A stretch of DNA of 64,000 nt from Chamaesiphon minutus PCC 6605 (GTDB taxonomy: Bacteria > Cyanobacteriota > Cyanobacteriia > Cyanobacteriales > Chamaesiphonaceae), in assembly GCF_000317145.1 (NCBI RefSeq), contig NC_020053.1:270519-334518 (forward strand), in the 5' to 3' direction. Of the stretch, positions 33,787 to 43,382 are shown piece after piece. A model generated the notes under the pieces. It made no database searches. It was not told the origin of the DNA and saw only the letters and a list, made by a program, of their open reading frames with translations. Within the stretch, counting starts at the first letter, position 1. The number at the start of each line of letters is the position of its first letter. A program made the translations under genes and the position numbers.

Positions 33787-34388
33787 GTGGGCAGAAAGTC
33801 TAAATGGTTGTCGAGGGCGGCTTGTTGGCAGACGGCAGCGGCTGTGTTGAGGACACGCTCTTTTTGACCTGCTTTTAAGGCTTGGATGGGAGTAGTGTCT
33901 TCGAGGTAGGGGTTGGCGCGGGTAAGCCAGTTGAGTTTACCATAGTCGGATATGGCTAAGGCTTTGAGGACAGCAGGTAAGCCATCGATAACGCCATCGG
34001 AGCCTGCGGGATCGAATTGCCACGCGGGAAAGCAGAGTTTACCGTTGTCTTTGATGGCGAGGAGGGTTTGACCGCTAACTCGATCGTGTGGTGTTTGGCG
34101 AGAGGTACCTAAGAGTTGCGCGACTTGGCTGGCACTGAGCGATCGATCGAGGAGTTGGCGGCGGTGCTGGAAATGTCGCGCCAGGGTGTCCATTTCTAGT
34201 TGGATGCGTTCTTGGCGGGTGAAGGTTCTACCCGCGATCGATTCAGCTAGGGCATCGGCGGTAGGATCTACGGCTGTTGTGCTAGTAATTTGCTGTAAGG
34301 CTTGGGTAACGATCGATTGTTCGATCGGGGTGAGGGTTTGGAAGGTTTCGAGATGTTGGGCGGTATGCGGGTCGAGGACGATCGCCAT
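33783..34388 (-). CDS. Orphan Xre/MbcA/ParS-type regulator inside the BREX operon
   Basis: 201 residues. A central helix-turn-helix-like stretch (DRSLSASQVAQLLGTSRQTPHDRV) is followed by the toxin-binding-type C-terminal domain (GVIDGLPAVLKALAISDYGKLNWLTRANPYLEDTTPIQALKAG), as in antitoxins of RES toxins. No RES gene adjoins it. It overlaps pglZ by 4 bp and is preceded by two direct repeats GTAAGAGATGTCAA (34397-34410 and 34435-34448), 38 bp apart, which could be its operator. The simplest reading is an adopted regulator of the pglZ-brxD-brxHI part of the operon. Confidence 0.7.
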   Translation of the reverse strand: MAIVLDPHTAQHLETFQTLTPIEQSIVTQALQQITSTTAVDPTADALAESIAGRTFTRQERIQLEMDTLARHFQHRRQLLDRSLSASQVAQLLGTSRQTPHDRVSGQTLLAIKDNGKLCFPAWQFDPAGSDGVIDGLPAVLKALAISDYGKLNWLTRANPYLEDTTPIQALKAGQKERVLNTAAAVCQQAALDNHLDFLPT

Positions 34389-34396
34389 AAGTACCT

Positions 34397-34448
34397 GTAA
34401 GAGATGTCAATCTGTCTTAATTGTTGCGCTTTGGGTAAGAGATGTCAA
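34397..34448. promoter_or_regulatory. Paired direct repeats upstream of the pglZ-linked regulator
   Basis: GTAAGAGATGTCAA occurs at 34397-34410 and again at 34435-34448, 38 bp start to start. They lie within 60 bp of the regulator start at 34388. A transcription-factor operator is likely; identity of the bound protein is inferred only from position. Confidence 0.5.
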
Positions 34449-34532
34449 GCTAGGGACTAAGTGTGACTTCAATCATCATAAATTGGCCGAATTGGGAATT
34501 GCTGCTTTTAGCGGTAGCAAACTACCACAATT

Positions 34533-34570
34533 AAAAAGTTGTGCTAAACTAACTTCAGCACAACTTTTTT
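34533..34570. terminator. Bidirectional terminator upstream of the DUF6932 gene
   Basis: AAAAAGTTGTGCT and AGCACAACTTTTTT form a stem with A/T tails on both sides, so either strand reads as a terminator. It lies 20 bp ahead of the nucleotidyltransferase-like start, and would stop leftward transcripts coming from pglX. Confidence 0.6.
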
Positions 34571-34590
34571 GCCATGCTCAAACAAAATTG

Positions 34591-34998
34591 ATGATTCCAC
34601 CCTTTGACGAGCGCGGTTATCTCCCCCAAGGTATCTACGAGCCAACATGGGATGATTTCTGGGAGCGGTTTGGCACCAATAACTATCGCAAACAACTGCT
34701 CACGGGCTTACGATTGGCTCTGGGAAATCTGAAACTAGCTGGCTGTCGGCGGGTATATATTGGCGGTAGCTTCATCACCGATAAGGAACGACCAAATGAC
34801 TACGATGGTTGCTTTGACATTTTTGGGATCGACGAAGATGCGATCGATCCTATTTTTCTGCAACCGGATCTGGCGGCGCAACGGACTAAGTTTGGTGGTG
34901 AATTAGTCCCGAATCCAGCAATGGCAGGGTTTTTCCAAACCGATAAAAATGGCAATCCCAAAGGAATTATCGTCTTAGATCCGACTACTATCCCCTAA
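34591..34998 (+). CDS. DUF6932 family nucleotidyltransferase-like protein
   Basis: 135 residues from the ATG at 34591. It opens IPPFDERGYLPQGIYEPTWDDF, the conserved N-terminus of DUF6932, and has GGSFITDKERPNDYDGCFD at 58-76, which corresponds to the GSx..D-x-D active site of minimal nucleotidyltransferases (Gly59/Ser60 and Asp70/Asp72). It lies on the strand opposite to BREX, between pglX and the regulator, and is followed 32 bp later by an Xre protein. By analogy with MNT-type toxins and antitoxins, the pair could be a nucleotidyl-transferring module, but the function of DUF6932 is not established. Confidence 0.7.
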   Translation: MIPPFDERGYLPQGIYEPTWDDFWERFGTNNYRKQLLTGLRLALGNLKLAGCRRVYIGGSFITDKERPNDYDGCFDIFGIDEDAIDPIFLQPDLAAQRTKFGGELVPNPAMAGFFQTDKNGNPKGIIVLDPTTIP

Positions 34999-35030
34999 TT
35001 AGTTCAAATTACTGCGAGGAATAATCGATC

Positions 35031-35480
35031 GTGATTCAAAATAAACATCAATATAAGGTCACTAATTCTAAACTCAAAGAATTAGAGCAATCTTTAGCAA
35101 ATCTAGCCGCTAATCCCGAAGGATTGTCCGAACGTCTGTGGCAATCTCAGCAAGCGGGAGTAAGAGTGTGGATCGACCGATTGAAGGCAGAAATTGCCGA
35201 ATACGATGGGTTGCAACAGGGCGAGTCGGTGTTCAAGATTTCTTCCCTCACCGAACTACCGATCGCTTTAATTAAAGCCAGAATTGCTAGCGGCATGACT
35301 CAAAAAGAACTAGCCGAAAAAATTGGCGTGAAAGAGCAACAAATTCAACGCTATGAAGCTAATCATTATGATTCGGCTAGCTTCGAGCGATTGCGGGAAG
35401 TCTTTGAAGCTCTGGGCATAAGTTTTAAAGAAATAATTATGGAAATCGAGGGGTCTGCTGCGATCCCGAAATCGCTATAA
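35031..35480 (+). CDS. Xre-family helix-turn-helix protein paired with DUF6932
   Basis: 149 residues from the GTG at 35031. The C-terminal half carries a clear HTH_3 domain (IASGMTQKELAEKIGVKEQQIQRYEANHYDSASFERLREVFEALGI). The N-terminal half is a helical, Gln/Glu-rich region without assignment. It follows DUF6932 on the same strand. It ends next to a 56-bp perfect palindrome that separates it from the convergent end of pglX. Either an antitoxin or a regulator of the pair. Confidence 0.75.
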   Translation: MIQNKHQYKVTNSKLKELEQSLANLAANPEGLSERLWQSQQAGVRVWIDRLKAEIAEYDGLQQGESVFKISSLTELPIALIKARIASGMTQKELAEKIGVKEQQIQRYEANHYDSASFERLREVFEALGISFKEIIMEIEGSAAIPKSL

Positions 35481-35488
35481 AGGGCAAT

Positions 35489-35544
35489 CTCTGAAATTTA
35501 GAGTAGGGGCAATTCATGAATTGCCCCTACTCTAAATTTCAGAG
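35489..35544. repeat. 56-bp perfect palindrome between convergent genes
   Basis: Two exact 28-bp halves beginning CTCTGAAATTTAGAGTAGGG and meeting at AATTCATGAATT. The inner part (GTAGGGGCAATTCATGAATT) is a widespread cyanobacterial repeat. It lies 8 bp after the Xre gene and 37 bp before the end of pglX, and would serve as a hairpin terminator in both directions. Confidence 0.7.
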
Positions 35545-35581
35545 GCAAATCATACTCCAATTCAGCAACGCCAAAAATTGC

Positions 35582-38500
35582 TCATTCATCCCCAGCTTCA
35601 GCCGCAGCCTCAAACAAAGGCCCCAAGTCCTCCGTATCATCTGCTTTTTTCCGCTTTTTATCGCGACGTTTGGCTTCTTTTTCTTGGAGTTCTTTAACCT
35701 TATCGGGATAATCGCTTTCAAACTGCTGCCGGAGCCGCTCGGAGTCTAATTCGTCGATCGTGAAGTCGCTCGCGATTTCGTCTTGGAGGCGGAGTTCCCA
35801 TTCGTAGGCTTTGGCGGGGTGATAGTGCCAGAAGCAGCCGTGGGCAACGGCGAGGGAGGGGTCGATTTGGCATTTGGCGGCAACGCGCTGGGGGAAGTAG
35901 CGGGCGGCGAGGTGCGACCAGTCGTAGTCTTTATTGCCTTTGCTTTGGGCAATGCAGAGTTCCGACCACCAGGTTTTGGGCTTTTTCCAGCCTTGAGGTG
36001 CGAGGAGCGGCCAGAGGGCGGCACTGTTGACCATTACACCGTCGTCGAGATCGAGGCTAAAGCGGGCATCGGTTTCGCGGGGGGGATCGCTGGGTTCGGC
36101 TGGAGGTGCCCCCTGTTCGGCGACTTGTTGAACGAGATCGGCAAAGGTTTTGAGTTCGGTGGCGAGTTGGGATATTTTGCTGTAGCGATCTTCGGCTTGG
36201 TTCTGTTGTTTTTTGTCGCCCTGGTTGCGGGAGTCCATCAGGTCGCTGAGTTCGCCTTCGAGTTGGCGGAGTTCGGGAAAGAGGTATTCGGCGAGGAGGT
36301 TGGTGAGGGTGGTGTCTGTCCAGCGGTGGATGCTGATGTAGGCGACGAAGTTTTTATTGGCGGAGGAGAGGGGGAAGTAGATCGGGCGTTGTTCGTACAT
36401 CTTGACGTGAATGTCTTTGAAGAAGTTGAGGCGGAGCCAGTCGCGGAGTTTGGCGGTGGCGATCGAGCTACCGTGTTGTTGCCATGCGGTGATGAGGGGT
36501 TGGCAGGCGGGATGGGTGAGGTTGTCTTTTGATTCGGGTCGATCGCCGGAGTAGGCGGAGAGGTACAGGATGCCGTGGGGCAGGGCTGTTTCAGGAGTTT
36601 TGGTCAGAATGCCCTCGCCGTTGGCTCCAAAGCGTCCGAGGGCAATACCGAGGGCGTAGGAAACCCAATTTGTCGCGGGGGGTTGTTCGTAATCTGGGTT
36701 CCAGTCGGGGAGGGGTGTACCGGAAGGTCGATCGACCGATTGCTGTGCCCAGGCTTGGGCGTAGTTCCAGCCGGAGGTTCCAGGTTGTCTAAATTCGACG
36801 GAGGTTTCGCGGGCGGCTTCGTGTTCGGTGAAGGTGAGATCTAATTTGGTGAAGATTTCGTCGGATGAGTCGATATAAAAGAGTGGAAGTCTTTCAATAT
36901 CGCTTGTTTGAAAGTTAACAGTTGGATTAAGAGCAATAAGAATATCTTTTGCAACTTTACTATTCAGGAGAACCGTACTCTCTATCGGATTTTTTGGAAA
37001 AACAGAAGCTCCTGAAATGTCAAACACACTTCTAAATCTCCTAATTCGAGCAGAGAAATTTGCGCCTATAGTTGAATATGATATTCCAGAATGAAAGTAC
37101 AAATGCCGACTTGGAGTGCCATTCCCCCCACCTTTAGAACCAAGAAAGTCGAACATTACTTGCTTCTCTAAAGCAGAATTCTCCCATAAAATAACATCAC
37201 TTAATGGTTCAAACCATCTTTTCCCTGCTGCACCTTTAACATATGGAACCCATTTATTAAGGCTTTCACCTTCATAAGATTGACTATCTTTTCTTAAGTA
37301 AACATTACTTAAATCGATTTCCCATGCAAGCCGAAGATAGCGAATATTATTTGAAGTTTGCATTCCCGCCCTGACTGTAGTTTCATCACCAATCTTGGAT
37401 GTTGCAGCATATTTATCGAGAAACTCCTCATCCCACCAGTAGACGATCGGCTTTTCTTTGATAGCGGTGAATCGATCGCTCTTAAACTCAAACTTTCCCA
37501 CTTGCGCCAAGACAGCCGATCGTTTTCGATTTGTTCTTTGGCGATCGTAAGCAAGCTCGTCTAGTGGCGTTGGCTGTAATGCGATACTTACTTCCAAAGT
37601 TGGAGCTAGCTTTTGAAATACGCTCAATGTTACTGCTAAAACTTCATTTGGCACCTCATCAAATGCACCTCGATCGAAATCTCCCAACAACCGCAAATCA
37701 TATTTGTCTATCAAAAACTCTCGAATAGAACTGAACTGCTTAATAAACATCCAGTTTCGCATCGTTAACAATGCCGAGATCCCACCCTGCTTTGCTAACT
37801 GCAACCCACGCTCTAAAAATACCGCATATAGATCTGCATTTCCTTTAGGATAATGTTGTTCGAGATAACTACTATCCGACATCTTACTCGTCCCTTGATA
37901 CGGGGGATTCCCCACAACCAGATCGTAAGAATTCTCCTGTACCATCCGAATAAACCGAACCCCAGCCGTCAACTGCTCCCCCCGCAACCGCAACCCGAGA
38001 TCGTCACCCCGCGTACATCGCCCCAAAAACTGCTCCAACTTTTCTAACACCGAAGCCTTTGCCTGCTCGAAATTAAATTCGGGCTGCACCACCACCGGAT
38101 TAAACAAATTTCCTTGCGCTGGGGGGAAAATCGTGCGTCCATAATCCTGCACCGCCAGATCCACCGCCTTATCTACCTTCAGCAAACTCCCCCACCGATC
38201 TGCACCCTTCAACGCTTGGACGATTCGATTCGTCAAATCCTCTGGAATCCCCGTCGCTGCCAAAATCTCCTGGCGCAACTCCACCAACATCGGATCTTCC
38301 TCCAGTAACGCCGCCACCTGTAAATTCGATGCCACCAAATTTAGCAGCTTCGGACTGGCATCTGGGCACAACGACTTCGCCTTGAGATCCAACGCCGCCG
38401 CCGCAATCTGCACCGCACGGGGATCGATATCGATGCCGTATAAATTATGTTCCAGAATCGACTCGACGATTTGGCGATTCGATCGATCCTCCCCCAGATG

Positions 38501-39610
38501 CCGCCCTTCCTCCCGATACAGCGCAAATAGCAACCCCACCGCAATTACCAAAAAGTGCCCAGATCCACAAGCCGGATCTAACAACTTCAGCTCCCGCAGA
38601 CTCCCAGGCGCAAACTTCACCGCCGCCGCCGTCAACGGTTGCTGTACCCAGTACTTCCACTGTTGCTCCTGCTCGGTTTCGATCGGCATCAACTCATCCA
38701 AAGACACTTCCCCCGCTGCACGTCGCTCCCGCCATACCTGCCGCCGTGCTTCTAACCGCGCCAAAGTCCCATCCGCCTCAGCCTCAGCTACCCAGCCGTT
38801 CTTCTGGCACATTGCCAACCATAACTGCCCCAAACTATTCTGGAGCAACCATTCCACCATGTACCGTTCCGTAAACATCTGCGTCTTACTAGCGATCTCA
38901 TGGGGTTCCACCTTTCCCCCCGCATTCAGCTTCGCATCCAACCCTTCCCGCTCTGGATCGTTCCAATACTGATACACCCATCCCAGCGTCGTATCATCTT
39001 GCCAAATCTCCTTCAACTCCGGCGCATCCAACGCTTCCACTACCGCCCGTAACGTACCCGCCGGAATCGGTAATAACGATGTCAGACTCACCTGCCCAAA
39101 CAACCCAGGCATCGCCAACGCCAACTCATCCCAGAGCAACTGCAATAGCGTCCCGTAGCCCTCCGTCTCATCCTTGCACAAATCCGGCGCAAACTCCCGA
39201 AACTCCCGATAGGCAGGACTTTGCCACCCACCCGTCACCACCGCAGGCTTCGATAGCCCCATCGCCTCCATCTGCTTGATTACCACCAGCCGATTTAACA
39301 ACGTCGCCGCTGCCAATTTTTCGAGCGATCTCAATTGCCGCTCCGCAATCTTTTGCCGCTGCTCCTCCTTGAGCTTTTTACCCGCAGTTTCTCCCCGCAC
39401 CTGCATCTCCACCCATTGCTCCAATCGCTGCCGCTTGACTCGATTTGCTTCCGTCAACCCCGCTTGGTTGGCAGCTTTAATCGATAAGCGAAACGTCCCT
39501 TCCCCAGCATTCTGCAAATCCTCCAGTAACCGCTGCCGCAGGCTGCGAATGGTTGCGGATAACTTGGATTTAGCTTCCGGCGTGAGATAGGACATGGAGC
39601 GATTTGACAT
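35582..39610 (-). CDS. pglX: BREX adenine-specific DNA methyltransferase PglX
   Basis: 1342 residues. DPACGSGHF (345-353) is the SAM-binding motif I and NPPY (568-571) the catalytic motif of adenine N6 methylases; YGIDIDPRAV near 391 is motif II. The long C-terminal target-recognition region has no homology that I can place. The gene lies between brxC and pglZ as in type 6 BREX. It is full length. A second possible start is at 39595. Methylation by PglX in characterised BREX needs BrxC and PglZ, so the broken brxC here predicts an inactive enzyme. Confidence 0.88.
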   Translation of the reverse strand: MSNRSMSYLTPEAKSKLSATIRSLRQRLLEDLQNAGEGTFRLSIKAANQAGLTEANRVKRQRLEQWVEMQVRGETAGKKLKEEQRQKIAERQLRSLEKLAAATLLNRLVVIKQMEAMGLSKPAVVTGGWQSPAYREFREFAPDLCKDETEGYGTLLQLLWDELALAMPGLFGQVSLTSLLPIPAGTLRAVVEALDAPELKEIWQDDTTLGWVYQYWNDPEREGLDAKLNAGGKVEPHEIASKTQMFTERYMVEWLLQNSLGQLWLAMCQKNGWVAEAEADGTLARLEARRQVWRERRAAGEVSLDELMPIETEQEQQWKYWVQQPLTAAAVKFAPGSLRELKLLDPACGSGHFLVIAVGLLFALYREEGRHLGEDRSNRQIVESILEHNLYGIDIDPRAVQIAAAALDLKAKSLCPDASPKLLNLVASNLQVAALLEEDPMLVELRQEILAATGIPEDLTNRIVQALKGADRWGSLLKVDKAVDLAVQDYGRTIFPPAQGNLFNPVVVQPEFNFEQAKASVLEKLEQFLGRCTRGDDLGLRLRGEQLTAGVRFIRMVQENSYDLVVGNPPYQGTSKMSDSSYLEQHYPKGNADLYAVFLERGLQLAKQGGISALLTMRNWMFIKQFSSIREFLIDKYDLRLLGDFDRGAFDEVPNEVLAVTLSVFQKLAPTLEVSIALQPTPLDELAYDRQRTNRKRSAVLAQVGKFEFKSDRFTAIKEKPIVYWWDEEFLDKYAATSKIGDETTVRAGMQTSNNIRYLRLAWEIDLSNVYLRKDSQSYEGESLNKWVPYVKGAAGKRWFEPLSDVILWENSALEKQVMFDFLGSKGGGNGTPSRHLYFHSGISYSTIGANFSARIRRFRSVFDISGASVFPKNPIESTVLLNSKVAKDILIALNPTVNFQTSDIERLPLFYIDSSDEIFTKLDLTFTEHEAARETSVEFRQPGTSGWNYAQAWAQQSVDRPSGTPLPDWNPDYEQPPATNWVSYALGIALGRFGANGEGILTKTPETALPHGILYLSAYSGDRPESKDNLTHPACQPLITAWQQHGSSIATAKLRDWLRLNFFKDIHVKMYEQRPIYFPLSSANKNFVAYISIHRWTDTTLTNLLAEYLFPELRQLEGELSDLMDSRNQGDKKQQNQAEDRYSKISQLATELKTFADLVQQVAEQGAPPAEPSDPPRETDARFSLDLDDGVMVNSAALWPLLAPQGWKKPKTWWSELCIAQSKGNKDYDWSHLAARYFPQRVAAKCQIDPSLAVAHGCFWHYHPAKAYEWELRLQDEIASDFTIDELDSERLRQQFESDYPDKVKELQEKEAKRRDKKRKKADDTEDLGPLFEAAAEAGDE

Positions 39611-39636
39611 GATTGATTGACTTCGTTTTTAGATCT

Positions 39637-39711
39637 GAATCCCCCAACCCCCTTGAAAAGGGGGCTTTAAAAGTCCCCCTTTTTAAGGGGGATTTAGGGG
39701 GATTTCTAGGG
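39637..39711. repeat. C/G-run palindromic repeat between pglX and brxC
   Basis: A run of matched C5 and G5 tracts (AATCCCCCAACCCCCTTG, AAAAGGGGGC, AAGTCCCCCTTTTTAAGGGGG, ATTTAGGGGGATTT). Repeats of this type are frequent in cyanobacterial intergenic DNA and can fold into stem-loops. A related short version occurs near 49735-49765 beside the TnpB-like gene. Confidence 0.6.
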
Positions 39712-41070
39712 TTTTCGCTTTTACTCCGACTCAGATCAACCGAATACGAATATTGGACTTACCATCAAGCTGAGATAATAAGCGATCGCGGAGTTGGTTG
39801 ACTAGCACCTCCACCTCCTCTGGCGAACTGACTTCCCGCCCACTTAACTCGATCGCAATCGTCATCACCTGTTTGTCGGTGGCTTGTGACAGGGCATCGT
39901 CCAGATAACTATTCGCCTCTTCCTCCGCCATGTTTAGCCTCAACACTGCCGAATCTTTTAGCTCCAGTAATTGGGGATAAAGTGCTTCAGCAGTCGTATC
40001 GTAGGTTGCGTCCGTCACCGGACGAAGTACATAGGTCGCCTTGTCTGGGCTGAGTCGGGCATAGCCAGACCGCTGCTTCACCTTGTGGCGAATCGCTTCT
40101 GCCTGCTGTTCCTGCTTCTCCAATAGCGATCGCCGGACGATCGTATAGTGAGACTCGATTGTCTGCAATTGCGGCTCCAGACGTGCAATATCGCGCCACG
40201 GTCGATCGATCGCCAGTTGTTCCGCTACCGCTGCAATCTCGGCTTGCACCTCAGTCGCCGATCCTACTTGTTCGAGTTGGGCAACCTGATGCTGCTGAAC
40301 CGACCCCGCCCGCGATACTGCGGCGATTGCGTCATCAGTCAGATCGGTCTCTAGAATGCCTAATTGTTGTATCCCATCGCGTAAAACATCGAGATTTCGC
40401 TTCACTTCTAGCAGCGTAGGTTCGACTTGGCGGGATTTGAGACACTTTTCTAATGCCGATTGCAACTTGGCTAAATTAGTAGGTAAATCTAACCGATTGG
40501 GTAGCTTATTGTAACGGTGCTCCAATTCTCGCAACCGCCTGACTTGATTGGGGAACTGCTTAAATACCGCATCGGCGATCGCATCATCTTCACGATCGAG
40601 ATCGATACCCAGGGCATCTTTGAATAACGTACAAATGGCAATCCGATCGCGGGGACTAATGCCGCGATCGCTCGGCGGTAGAATGTCAGCGCGTTTGAAA
40701 TCTCGATCCTTCGTAAATAAATCCATCACCCCAGGATCGCGAATCGACGTGACACTAGTACCATCTTCGAGCCGAATTTGAATTTTACTCGCCCGAAATA
40801 AACCAGCCAGACAAGCCTTCACCACATCCGGCGCGTAACCATAAGGTGGCCCGCCAAAAAAGTTCAACAACACTTGCCCAGAGACCCCATTTTCAGCCAA
40901 GACATACTCACCGATCCGTGCGGGCACCTCTCCGGCACAGGTCGGGTTATACTTGCCAGCATCTAGCTCCAGGATGCCTAGCCCATCCTGCATAAATTTA
41001 GTCGAAGGCCCGATTAAATCCTTTTCTAGTAGCTGCTTCAGTTCGGATGGGATAATCGCCACATCAAAAT

Positions 41071-42511
41071 CAATAGTCCGGACACCTTTTGAAAAGAAAA
41101 ATGATCGATCGATCCAAAAAAAGCAATTCATCGCTTAAAGTACAAGTAGAACCCAAGTACCAGATGAATTGCCCTATGGATATTGTACAGAACCTACTTG
41201 CCAAAGTGGGTAATTTAGCAAACCGCAACGCCAGTTCTTAGCCAGTATATTTGTGACGTTGTTTGTGGTATGCGGCAAGGCAAACTTTACTAATCTCAGT
41301 CGTTATGGGCAGTATAGCGAACGAACATACCGTCGTCAGTACAAAAAAACATTCGATTTCATTCCCTTCCACGCGCAGACAATTGCAGCAGCAATTGAAC
41401 CAAATTGAGAGCAGATCGCAGCGATTGATTGCTCATTTATCAGCAAGAGTGGAAAACAGACATGGGGAGTAGATAATTTCTATAACGGTAGTATCAGCAA
41501 GTCTCAAAAAGGGTTAGAAATTTCGGTGATTGCAGTGGTGGATGTATTAGCCCATCAAGGTTACACTCTCTCAGTACAACAAACTGCAAAAACCGAGCGT
41601 CAACCCATCCCCGACGCGAAACCAACGGCGAAGAAGAAGCGTAAATCGAAGTCGAAATCGAAGTCGAAATCGAAGTCGAAATCTAAATCTAAATCGAAAG
41701 CGAAAACAGAACCAGTGATTTCTGAGCGAGTCAAAGGCTATCTGAAACAACTGAAAATAGCTCGCTCCCATTTGCCTGCGGTAGTAAAATATTTAACCGC
41801 AGACAGCTTTTACAGTAAGAAATCTGTTGTTGATGGGGTGATTGAGCTAGACCTTCATTTGATTAGCAAATTGCGGATTGATGCGGATCTACGATACTGC
41901 TACACTGGCAAGCAAAAGCCCAAAGGTGCGCCGCGTAAGTATGATGGCAAGGTGAATTTGAGTGATTTGTCCCGACTGGAATTCGGTGGTGAGTTAGCTA
42001 ATGGCACTAAATTGTATAGCCAAGTGGTTTGGCATGTTTCACTTAAACGTAAAATTCGCATCGTTTACTTGGTTGACCAACGTCATCCCGAGAAGCAGCG
42101 AGTAGCTTTGCTCTTTTCTACCGACACGATGATTAATCCCATCAGTCTGTACGAGTACTACAAATCTCGGTTTCAAATCGAATTCATCTTTCGTGATGCC
42201 AAACAATTTACTGGGCTTTGCGACTGTCAATCCCGCCACCAACAATCCCTGGATTTTCATTTCAATGCATCCTTGGCAGCTCTCAATATTGCCAAGCTTG
42301 AACAGCAAAAAACTCAGTCGGATACTGGGGAAGATTCACAGCCGCAATCTTTTTCAATGGCAACTTACAAGCGGCTAGCTCTCAATGGACATCTACTTGA
42401 GCGGTTTATTTCCATGTTAGAACTTGACCCGACTTTGATTAAATCCCATCCTAACTACGATAGTCTTCTCCACTATGGCTCTCTAGCTCCATAAATCTGT
42501 CCGGACTATTG
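41071..42511. mobile_element. Insertion sequence in brxC, 1441 bp, perfect 14-bp inverted repeats
   Basis: The left end CAATAGTCCGGACA (41071-41084) and right end TGTCCGGACTATTG (42498-42511) are exact inverted complements. AAAAT lies directly outside both (41066-41070 and 42512-42516), a 5-bp target duplication. The transposase inside is damaged. Precise removal restores the brxC reading frame. Confidence 0.88.
41164..42494 (+). pseudogene. DDE transposase of the brxC insertion, frameshifted
   Basis: The 5' end (41164) reads MDIVQNLLAKVGNLANRN and then stops; the continuation FLASIFVTLFVVCGKANF is in a different frame. A TGA at 41406 interrupts that frame before EQIAAIDCSFISKSGKQTWG, which holds the first catalytic Asp. 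Downstream the frame runs to 42494 with KYLTADSFYSKKSVVD (second Asp) and YYKSRFQIEFIFRDAKQFTGL (Glu). A (Lys-Ser)n stretch of about 20 residues near 41640-41700 is encoded by a hexanucleotide repeat. IS family not named; the element is probably immobile by itself. Confidence 0.75.
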
Positions 42512-43176
42512 AAAATAGCGATCGAACAGTTCGGGTAGGATACTTTCTCCCACCTTTTCTAACACCACTGCAAAGCCATTGCCGAAATTCTTCACCTCCA
42601 TCTGACGACCTCGGAAATAGAGCGCACCATCTAGAAACGCGCGGACAACGCCATCTTTAACTTTTGTTTCCAAGCCTTCACACCGACTCTGCTCGTCAAA
42701 CAGCATCCGTTCTTTACCGATCGAGATCGACGCACTCCGACCTTGATACTTGTTGACAATATGCCGCGACCTTGCCAAGTCTCGCAGCAAGCTATCCAAA
42801 TCATCTAATTTCCCGACCACCCAAATCAACCGATCTCTGAAGTTTGGCGTATCACTGGTCTGAATCCAGGTTGCGGCGGTTTTCTCCTCCTGGGTTTTGA
42901 GATATTGAAAATCGATCGAAATCGTCGCCAGTTCGTTCGGGACTTGCAATCGATCGGTTTGCCGCTGTCGCCCATCGCTGTAATAAGCAGCCCACCGAAA
43001 CTTCTTCCCTTTGTAGCCTGGATTTGCCGCCCCGCCCAGTAAATCCTTCAACTTGTCGGCAACGATCGCGCTCGATTCGTTAGGAATAACCTGAGTTCGA
43101 TGAGGCTGTGCCTCATCATCAAATCAAGTCTCTGACTGTGCTTGAGTCATAAACATCAATTATTAAAATGAGATAT

Positions 43177-43223
43177 TTCCAAGTCATTATCAATAAGCTT
43201 TGATTATTGATAATGACTTGGAA
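43177..43223. repeat. 20-bp-arm hairpin beside the IS982-type transposase
   Basis: Perfect inverted arms beginning TTCCAAGTCATTATCAATAA (43177-43196) and ending 43204-43223, 7-nt loop. AT-rich, no coding sequence. Possibly a terminator for brxC-side transcripts or part of the element end. Confidence 0.6.
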
Positions 43224-43382
43224 GTAAAACGTCGATCGATAATTACAAATAATTAACAATTAATAAGTTATTAAAAGTTCTGAGGAGCGGTCGGCGAATA
43301 AAAGTACAAATAGCATTGCAACCCTTATGTATAATCTCTGATTCTGGTTAAATTAATATATATATTAGAAAACCACACTTAG

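Noticed and set aside
34186-34590. Plus-strand N-terminal extension of the DUF6932 gene
   Set aside because: The open frame reaches back to 34186, but it runs antisense to the Xre/MbcA-type regulator and through a terminator. The conserved start of the family is at 34591.
35783-39590. Long open frames on the plus strand opposite pglX (for example 35783-36532, 38382-38972)
   Set aside because: They mirror the pglX frame, have Gly/Val- or Ser/Arg-heavy composition without any domain, and no ribosome-binding site. pglX is strongly supported on the other strand.
41640-41700. Tandem (Lys-Ser)n hexanucleotide run as a functional repeat locus
   Set aside because: It is a low-complexity linker inside a damaged transposase and changes with the element; no sign of independent function.
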